A DNA stretch of 64,000 nt, taken from RGIG9115 sp045128915. Lineage in GTDB: Bacteria > Bacillota > Clostridia > UBA1381. Positions 58,730-64,000 of the stretch are shown here, piece by piece (within the stretch, counting starts at the first letter, position 1; every line of letters begins with the position of its first letter). The notes under the pieces were generated by a model that saw only the letters and a list, made by a program, of their open reading frames with translations, did no database searches and was not told the DNA's origin. The position numbers and the translations under genes are program-made. The DNA lies in contig JBGVIT010000078.1 in assembly GCA_045128915.1 (NCBI GenBank), forward strand, positions 1-64,000, given 5' to 3'.

Positions 58730-59986
58730 GTGAGTAGTTTTTGCATAGAAGGTAAACATCCGTTAGACGGAGAATTGACGGTTCAGGGAGCAAAAAATGC
58801 GGTTCTACCCATTCTTGCGGCTACGGTAATAAATGGCGGAAAAAACGTTATTCATAACTGCCCTAAGCTTTGTGATGTATGTAATACCGTTGACGTATTA
58901 AAAAGCCTTGGATGCAAGGTAATTCCCCTTGGAAATACCATAGTGGTTGATTCTGCACCAATGGACAGATGCGTTATAGATGACAGACTTATGCGGCAAA
59001 TGCGCTCATCTATTATATTTCTTGGCGCAATAATAGCAAGATGCGGAGAGGCAGTTGTAAGTATGCCGGGTGGCTGTGAAATAGGTATGCGTCCTATTGA
59101 CCTTCACCTGAAAGCACTCCGGGAAATGGGTGTTGTAATTTCTGAAGAAAGCGGCTACATAGTATGTAAAGCTCCAAAGCTGAAGGGCGCAAGAATTCAT
59201 TTGGATTTTCCAAGCGTGGGCGCTACAGAGAACATAATGCTGGCAGCAGTTTCTGCGAAGGGAACAACCATAATAACCAATGCCGCGAGAGAGCCTGAGA
59301 TAGTGGATTTGCAGAACTTCTTATGCCGTATGGGCGTAAAGGTCGAAGGCGGCGGAACAAGTACCGTAAGAATTGACGGCTGCGAAAGATGCTACGGCGT
59401 GGATTATACCATAATGCCGGACAGAATTGCAGCAGGTACATATCTTACATGCTGTGGCACTGCAGGTGGAAATGTGCTTTTAAAAGACGTAGTTCCTACT
59501 CATATGACTTCTATGATTTCCATTCTGGAAAATATGGGTGCAAAGATAAGGCATGATAAGAATTCTATATACATGACGGCGCCTAAGAAATTAAAAAGCT
59601 TCGGTACAATAAGAACTATGCCATATCCCGGATTTCCGACAGATATACAGTCTCCGTTTCTGTCATTGGCGTGCAGTGCTCAGGGTACGGGAGTGATGGT
59701 GGAAACCATATTTGAAAACCGTTTTCGTAATGCAGAAGAGCTTGTGCGCATGGGTGCGGATATAAGGGTTGACGGCAAAACCGCTGTCGTAGTAGGAGTT
59801 AAGCAGCTTCACGGAGCAAGGGTTTGCGCCTGTGAGCTTCGTGGGGGAGCATCACTTGTGACTGCAGCTTTGGGCGCAGAGGGTATAACGCTTATATCAG
59901 ATGTTGAATATATCGACAGAGGCTACGAAGAACTTGAAAAAAATCTTAGCCTTTGCGGCGCAAATATTGTAAGGATAAACAAATAA
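58730..59986 (+). CDS. murA: UDP-N-acetylglucosamine 1-carboxyvinyltransferase (MurA)
   Basis: A 418-residue enzyme for the first committed step of peptidoglycan synthesis, joining phosphoenolpyruvate to UDP-GlcNAc. Seen: GKHPLDGELTVQGAKNAVLP, MPGGCEIGMRPIDLHLKAL with the PEP-binding Cys near residue 115 (the fosfomycin target), and the C-terminal ELRGGASLVTAALGAEG. The start codon is GTG, with GGAGAG upstream. It is followed 54 bp later by ftsQ, a common wall/division grouping. Confidence 0.96.
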   Translation: MSSFCIEGKHPLDGELTVQGAKNAVLPILAATVINGGKNVIHNCPKLCDVCNTVDVLKSLGCKVIPLGNTIVVDSAPMDRCVIDDRLMRQMRSSIIFLGAIIARCGEAVVSMPGGCEIGMRPIDLHLKALREMGVVISEESGYIVCKAPKLKGARIHLDFPSVGATENIMLAAVSAKGTTIITNAAREPEIVDLQNFLCRMGVKVEGGGTSTVRIDGCERCYGVDYTIMPDRIAAGTYLTCCGTAGGNVLLKDVVPTHMTSMISILENMGAKIRHDKNSIYMTAPKKLKSFGTIRTMPYPGFPTDIQSPFLSLACSAQGTGVMVETIFENRFRNAEELVRMGADIRVDGKTAVVVGVKQLHGARVCACELRGGASLVTAALGAEGITLISDVEYIDRGYEELEKNLSLCGANIVRINK

Positions 59987-60040
59987 AATTTACTATATAT
60001 AAAACTGTGCAGTTTAGTACAGCGAAAGGAATGATACTAT

Positions 60041-60841
60041 ATGAACGGTCGGCCTGTGAGAAATCGAAAACTCAGCACCAGCGCAGAACGTCAGATAAGA
60101 GAGCGGCATGTACGGCGCATGAAGCAGCGCCGTCGCCGCAGAATAATTTTCAGAAGCTTTATGCTTGCGGCGGCTGTGTTGCTGGTGATGACTATAATAA
60201 TCTTTCTCACTCCCATATTCAATGTAAAGCATATGAATGTAGTGGGAAATAACAGAGTAAGCTTAGAGGCGATTGAGCATCAACTTCCCGATATTATGGG
60301 AGAAAATCTGTTCAAGGTAAGCAGGGACGGAATTATAAAAAGACTCTCGTCCATATCCTATATACTTGATGTTCAGGTGGATAAAAAATATTTCCCGGCA
60401 GGAGTAACTGTTGTTATAACAGAAAAACAGCCTTGTGCAGTAATTGGAGATGAAGATGGATATAAGGTTCTCGATTCGGACTGCAACGTTCTTGAAGAAC
60501 GCTCGGACAAGCCTGCAGATTTGCCTGCACTTACATTCTATCATGAAAGCTTCAGCGAATTTTTAAAAGATTCTGAAGCAGTTGACGAATTCAAAAAGTT
60601 TTTTGACATAGCGTCAGGTATAGATATATTCTCCGGAGTGACAGCCATCGACATACTCGAATATAACGAAATCAACTTCAAATATCAGGAAAAGATTGAC
60701 GTAATTTGCGGTTCCGGACTTGACATGGACCAGAAGCTAAGACTTTTTAAGGCGGCTGTTAACAACCCCGGTTTTACCACCAACGCACACGGTACAGTTG
60801 ACCTTTCCACATCAGGTAAAGCTATGTACAATCCTGATTAA
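60041..60841 (+). CDS. ftsQ: Cell division protein FtsQ/DivIB
   Basis: A 266-residue bitopic membrane protein: a basic cytoplasmic N-terminus (VRRMKQRRRRRIIFR), one membrane segment (about 37-58), a POTRA domain (60-130: IFNVKHMNVVGNNRVSLEAI, SYILDVQVDKKYFPAGVTVV) and the beta domain. It scaffolds the divisome outside the membrane. The family call rests on architecture, POTRA pattern and neighbourhood (murA, ftsZ). Ribosome site AAAGGA. Confidence 0.88.
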   Translation: MNGRPVRNRKLSTSAERQIRERHVRRMKQRRRRRIIFRSFMLAAAVLLVMTIIIFLTPIFNVKHMNVVGNNRVSLEAIEHQLPDIMGENLFKVSRDGIIKRLSSISYILDVQVDKKYFPAGVTVVITEKQPCAVIGDEDGYKVLDSDCNVLEERSDKPADLPALTFYHESFSEFLKDSEAVDEFKKFFDIASGIDIFSGVTAIDILEYNEINFKYQEKIDVICGSGLDMDQKLRLFKAAVNNPGFTTNAHGTVDLSTSGKAMYNPD

Positions 60842-60926
60842 TATGTACTCCAACTGAATTTTACAGCATATTAGAAAATTTAGTAAAAAATATTTGGTTA
60901 TTTTGTAAGAACTTTTATAAAAACTA

Positions 60927-60955
60927 TTGAATATATTATAAAAAAATAGTAGAAT
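60927..60955 (+). promoter_or_regulatory. Promoter of ftsZ
   Basis: TTGAAT, 17-bp spacer, TAGAAT. Confidence 0.6.
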
Positions 60956-61006
60956 AGAATTTGAGATTAAACTTGGTGATTTAATACACGTAAGGAGGAT
61001 AATAAT

Positions 61007-62119
61007 ATGTCCATAGATATGATAGAGGATAATAAATTAATAGAAGGTGCGAGAATTAAGGTTATTGGCGTTGGCGGCGGCGGAAACAATGCTGTTGACA
61101 GAATGATTGAAGCCGGTGTGACAAAGGCAGAATTCATCTGTGTTAATACCGACTCACATCAGCTTGGTAACGTAAAAGCACCTACTGTTCTTCAGATTGG
61201 CGGCAAGCTCACCGGCGGACTTGGCGCAGGTGCAAAGCCTGAAATCGGCAGACAAGCAGCTGAAGAAACAAAGGAAGAAATCAAAAACCTTCTTGCAGAT
61301 ACAGAGATGGTTTTCATTACAGCAGGTATGGGCGGCGGAACAGGAACAGGTGCAGCTCCCATTATAGCTGAAATATCAAAGAGCCTCGGCATACTTACAG
61401 TTGCAGTTGTAACCAAGCCGTTCTTCTTTGAAGGTCCCCAGAGAATGAAGAATGCAGAAGAAGGTCTTAAGCAGTTGGCTGATAAGGTGGACGCTCTCGT
61501 AACTATCCCTAACGACAGACTCTTCAAGATTGCTGATAAGAAGTCAACAATCGAGGATTCATTCAAGCTTGCAGACGAAGTTCTCCGTCAGGGCGTTCAG
61601 GGTATAATCGAAGTTATTACTCAGCTTGGTATCATGAACTGTGACTTTGCTGATGTTCGTACAATCATGAAGGATTCAGGCGTTGCTCATATGGGTATCG
61701 GTATCGGCAAGGGCGAGAATGCAGCTCAGGATGCTGTAAGAAACGCTATCGAAAGTCCGCTTCTTGATACGAATATTACAGGTGCATCAAACGTATTGCT
61801 CAATGTTACCGGTGGTACAGAGTTCTCATTGGTTGACATGGGCGAAGTATCAAAGATTGTTCAGGAGCAGGTATCTCAGGATGCAAATATTATTCTTGGT
61901 ACTGCTGTTGATGAAGAAATGAAGGATGAAATCAAGGTAACACTTATTGTTACAGGTCTTAACGCTGCTGCAAGAGGAACAGATTCAGCAGTAAGACGTG
62001 AGTTTTCAGACCTCACAAGACCAAGTTCATTCGCAACAGACGGTGATGTTTTCTCAAGAAAGCTTAAGCCCGGAATGGAAAGCATAAACGTTCCTTCATT
62101 CTTTAAGCCAAAGAACTGA
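61007..62119 (+). CDS. ftsZ: Cell division protein FtsZ
   Basis: A 370-residue tubulin-like GTPase forming the division ring. Seen: KVIGVGGGGNNAVDRMIEAG, the GTP signature AGMGGGTGTGAAPIIAE (about 104-120), the synergy loop NCDFADVRTIM (T7), and a short C-terminal conserved peptide (INVPSFFKPKN). The linker before it is short. ftsA is not beside it. AAGGAGG precedes the ATG; codon use is highly biased. Confidence 0.98.
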   Translation: MSIDMIEDNKLIEGARIKVIGVGGGGNNAVDRMIEAGVTKAEFICVNTDSHQLGNVKAPTVLQIGGKLTGGLGAGAKPEIGRQAAEETKEEIKNLLADTEMVFITAGMGGGTGTGAAPIIAEISKSLGILTVAVVTKPFFFEGPQRMKNAEEGLKQLADKVDALVTIPNDRLFKIADKKSTIEDSFKLADEVLRQGVQGIIEVITQLGIMNCDFADVRTIMKDSGVAHMGIGIGKGENAAQDAVRNAIESPLLDTNITGASNVLLNVTGGTEFSLVDMGEVSKIVQEQVSQDANIILGTAVDEEMKDEIKVTLIVTGLNAAARGTDSAVRREFSDLTRPSSFATDGDVFSRKLKPGMESINVPSFFKPKN

Positions 62120-62137
62120 TAAACAAAAGAGATTATA

Positions 62138-62168
62138 CTGCTGCGGAGCTTCCGCAGCAGTTTGTTTT
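62138..62168 (+). terminator. Terminator of ftsZ
   Basis: CTGCTGCGGA, GC, TCCGCAGCAG, then TTTGTTTT. Confidence 0.9.
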
Positions 62169-62195
62169 AGAGATTACTTTTTTGAGGTGATTTTT

Positions 62196-63305
62196 ATGTT
62201 CGGTCTTGCATTGGAAGGTGGAGGTACTAAGGGCGCATATCATATAGGTGTATATAAAGCCATACTTGAGCTTGGTTTGGATATAAGATGTATAGTAGGC
62301 TCGTCAATCGGTGCAGTAAACGGTGCGCTGTTTGCTCAGGGTGATTGGGAAAAGGCAGATTATGTGTGGGAAAACATTTCTGCAGGTGATGTAATAGCTC
62401 TCCCTGAAGACGCCGCTAATGCAGAGAATATGTTTGATATAAAGCATATTCAGTCCCTTGTAAGGGAAATCAAAACAAAAAAAGGTCTTGATGTTACTCC
62501 GTTTGACAAATTACTGAGAAGCGTTATTGATGAAAATAAAATCAGATTAAGCAGCATTGATTTCGGCCTTGCCACCTTTAACGCAAGCGGTGTGAAAGAG
62601 CAGCAGATGTTCCTGAAGGATATACCGCCCGGAAAGCTGGTTGATTATATCCTTGCAAGTGCGTGTCTTCCTGTATTTCAGCCTAAAAAAATAGATGATA
62701 CAGTATATCTTGATGGCGGCATAACAAACAATCTGCCTGCAGATATGTTGTTAAAATCGGGATACACCGATATTATATGCGTTGAGGTTGGAGGCATCGG
62801 CATATCAAAACGATTGACAGGCGCGGGCTGCAACATTATTTCCGTTAAGCGTGGAAGTGGTACTGTAGGAACTCTTGATTTTTCTGCCAAATCCATAAAC
62901 GACTCTAAACAGCAGGGATATTATGATGCAATGCGAACCTTTGGTCGCCTTGAGGGAGATAAGTATTATTTTTCGCCCGTTGATTATGCGGCGTGTAAAA
63001 CCTCATACGGTGCTAAAATTCTTAATGAATTACAAACTGCTGCAGAAATATTCGGTATTGACAGATTTAAAGTATATACGGTACATGAGCTTGCACAGCT
63101 TGTAGTAAGTGAATTCAGGAAAACAAAAAAAACTGATTCAATCGTTAAAATTCTCAAAAAGAGCGACAGAGAAAAAACAGCTGCACTTGCTCATGCTATG
63201 CTATCATCGGATTCCGAAATGCTCGAAAGCGGTATAGTAGCAGGTATCTTAGGCCCTATATTTGAGGGTGCATCTGCCATTTCATATTTTGCGAAAAAAT
63301 TCTAA
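62196..63305 (+). CDS. Patatin-like phospholipase family protein
   Basis: A 369-residue acyl hydrolase. The oxyanion loop LEGGGTKGAYHIGV is at residues 7-20, the nucleophile elbow G-S-S-I-G at 35-39 (Ser37) and the dyad Asp in YLDGGITNN near 175. The C-terminal third (from about 250) is helical and unassigned. The family hydrolyses lipid acyl chains; no signal peptide is seen, so it acts in the cytoplasm or on the inner membrane face. The start at 62196 follows GAGGTGA; three codons upstream are not needed. Confidence 0.92.
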   Translation: MFGLALEGGGTKGAYHIGVYKAILELGLDIRCIVGSSIGAVNGALFAQGDWEKADYVWENISAGDVIALPEDAANAENMFDIKHIQSLVREIKTKKGLDVTPFDKLLRSVIDENKIRLSSIDFGLATFNASGVKEQQMFLKDIPPGKLVDYILASACLPVFQPKKIDDTVYLDGGITNNLPADMLLKSGYTDIICVEVGGIGISKRLTGAGCNIISVKRGSGTVGTLDFSAKSINDSKQQGYYDAMRTFGRLEGDKYYFSPVDYAACKTSYGAKILNELQTAAEIFGIDRFKVYTVHELAQLVVSEFRKTKKTDSIVKILKKSDREKTAALAHAMLSSDSEMLESGIVAGILGPIFEGASAISYFAKKF

Positions 63306-63317
63306 GGGGTATAACAC

Positions 63318-64000
63318 ATGAAAAAAATTATAACAGCAACTTTAACAGCAGTGCTTATCTTTCTTACGACCATTAATGTGGTGTGTCATGCAGGAGATGT
63401 AACTGTAACCATAAACGGAGCAAGGCTTGAGCTTCCTCAAAGTCCCGTAATCAAGGACGGCAGAACATTAGTGCCTTTCAGGGGAATATTTGAAGCGTTT
63501 GGTGCAGAGGTAGGCTGGGATTCCAAAACCCGAACAGTAAGCGGCTCTACCGCTGATAAGAATATAAAGCTTACCATAGGCAGTAATACGGCATATGTCA
63601 ACGGCGCAAAAAAATCACTTGACGTAGCTCCTGAAATTATAAATGATTATACTATGGTCCCCGTGAGATTTGTATCAGAATCATTGGGCGCAGAGGTTAA
63701 ATGGAACGGTATTACAAGAACAGTTATAATCAACACATCAGTTGATAAACGTCTCATAGTAACCTATGCAGATGTTGGTCAGGGTGACTGTCAGATAATT
63801 CAATGCGGCGGCGAAACAATGATTATAGACGGCGGAACAGCGGATAAGAGCAGAACGGTTGTAGCAGTTCTCAAAAAGCTTGGAGTATCATACCTTGATT
63901 ATGTTGTATCAACCCATGCCCATGCAGACCACTGTGGCGGTCTTGCAGGTGCGCTGAAAGCGTTTGATGCCGGTGCGGTAATAGCTCCTGAAACAGAGGA
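63318..64000 (+). CDS. Secreted stalk-domain + metallo-beta-lactamase-fold protein (partial, runs off the window)
   Basis: The frame is open from the ATG at 63318 to the window end. A signal peptide (KKIITATLTAVLIFLTTINV) is followed by a stalk domain (about 28-140: TVTINGARLELPQSPVIKDG, RTLVPFRGIFEAFGAEVGWD, a second half VPVRFVSESLGAEVKWNG), then a metallo-hydrolase domain starting VTYADVGQGDCQIIQCGGE with the metal motif HAHADH near residue 200. The D-V-G-Q-G-D start is typical of the ComEC/Rec2-type extracellular hydrolases common in Clostridia. Role unknown; it may act on nucleotides or surface polymers. The C-terminus is not visible. Confidence 0.88.
   Translation, partial: MKKIITATLTAVLIFLTTINVVCHAGDVTVTINGARLELPQSPVIKDGRTLVPFRGIFEAFGAEVGWDSKTRTVSGSTADKNIKLTIGSNTAYVNGAKKSLDVAPEIINDYTMVPVRFVSESLGAEVKWNGITRTVIINTSVDKRLIVTYADVGQGDCQIIQCGGETMIIDGGTADKSRTVVAVLKKLGVSYLDYVVSTHAHADHCGGLAGALKAFDAGAVIAPETE

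Overview
The window reads as a chromosome segment of an anaerobic, spore-forming, Gram-positive member of the Clostridia (Eubacteriales-like, probably gut-associated; genus not resolvable by eye). Support: an [FeFe]-hydrogenase maturase (hydE), spoIIR, a SPOCS/LysM spore-type protein, a Na+-pumping oxaloacetate decarboxylase, an SLH-anchored secreted protein, Shine-Dalgarno sites of the AGGAGG type before nearly every gene, many TTGACA-17-TATAAT promoters and A/T-rich coding sequence. Most of the window is ordinary housekeeping DNA.

Layout. 0.2-4.9 kb: hemolysin III-type membrane protein, DUF5662 protein, hydE (minus), then an acetyltransferase / tRNA-dihydrouridine synthase / AraC regulator group. 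4.9-8.8 kb: minus-strand three-gene operon of a sialidase-fold protein, an FGGY sugar kinase and a DapA/NanA-type aldolase, a probable sugar-acid catabolic unit without a visible transporter. 9.0-12.5 kb: ABC-F ATPase, DUF421, nitroreductase, DUF6512. 12.5-13.6 kb: a decay zone with a broken gene, a truncated PAS-type N-terminus, an XRE regulator with an orphan promoter/operator, and tRNA-Ser(CGA). 13.7-20.5 kb: SPOCS/LysM protein, citrate synthase (minus) and, divergently, oadG-BCCP-oadB-oadA. 20.5-28.7 kb: GtrA protein, spoIIR, small YtxH-like protein, DUF1015, secG-secD-secF, a CapD-type dehydratase, radC. 28.8-36.1 kb: L10 leader-rplJ-rplL, DUF177-rpmF, dut and zupT (minus), ylxM-ffh-rpsP-khpA, rimM-trmD. 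36.2-41.1 kb: ACT protein, two secreted surface proteins, an M24 peptidase.

41.2-43.2 kb is a small accessory island: a four-helix-bundle (23S-IVS/Avd-like) protein, a small membrane protein and a KilA-N protein, with two intergenic arrays built from a short repeated word, little hairpins with 3-4-nt loops, and then the same word inverted. Array A has four GCGATAT and four ATATCGC copies and lies directly behind a perfect promoter, so it is probably transcribed as a 5' leader. A related array (word AGCTAAAT) and a hairpin cassette lie behind tRNA-Ser(TGA) at 58.1-58.5 kb. This recurring architecture with changing words is the most unusual signal in the window.

43.3-53.5 kb: ung, polA-coaE-lytic transglycosylase-kinase-uppP-membrane protein, rpsF-ssb-rpsR, trmO (minus), and a CorC-type transporter behind a long leader. 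53.7-57.8 kb is a complete c-di-GMP module: a membrane diguanylate cyclase, a c-di-GMP-I (GEMM) riboswitch followed by an intrinsic terminator, then an EAL phosphodiesterase, so the second messenger probably controls expression of its own degrading enzyme. 57.8-58.5 kb: tRNA-Leu(TAG) and tRNA-Ser(TGA). 58.7-64 kb: murA, ftsQ, ftsZ, a patatin-like lipase, and a secreted stalk-domain metallo-beta-lactamase-fold protein cut by the window end.
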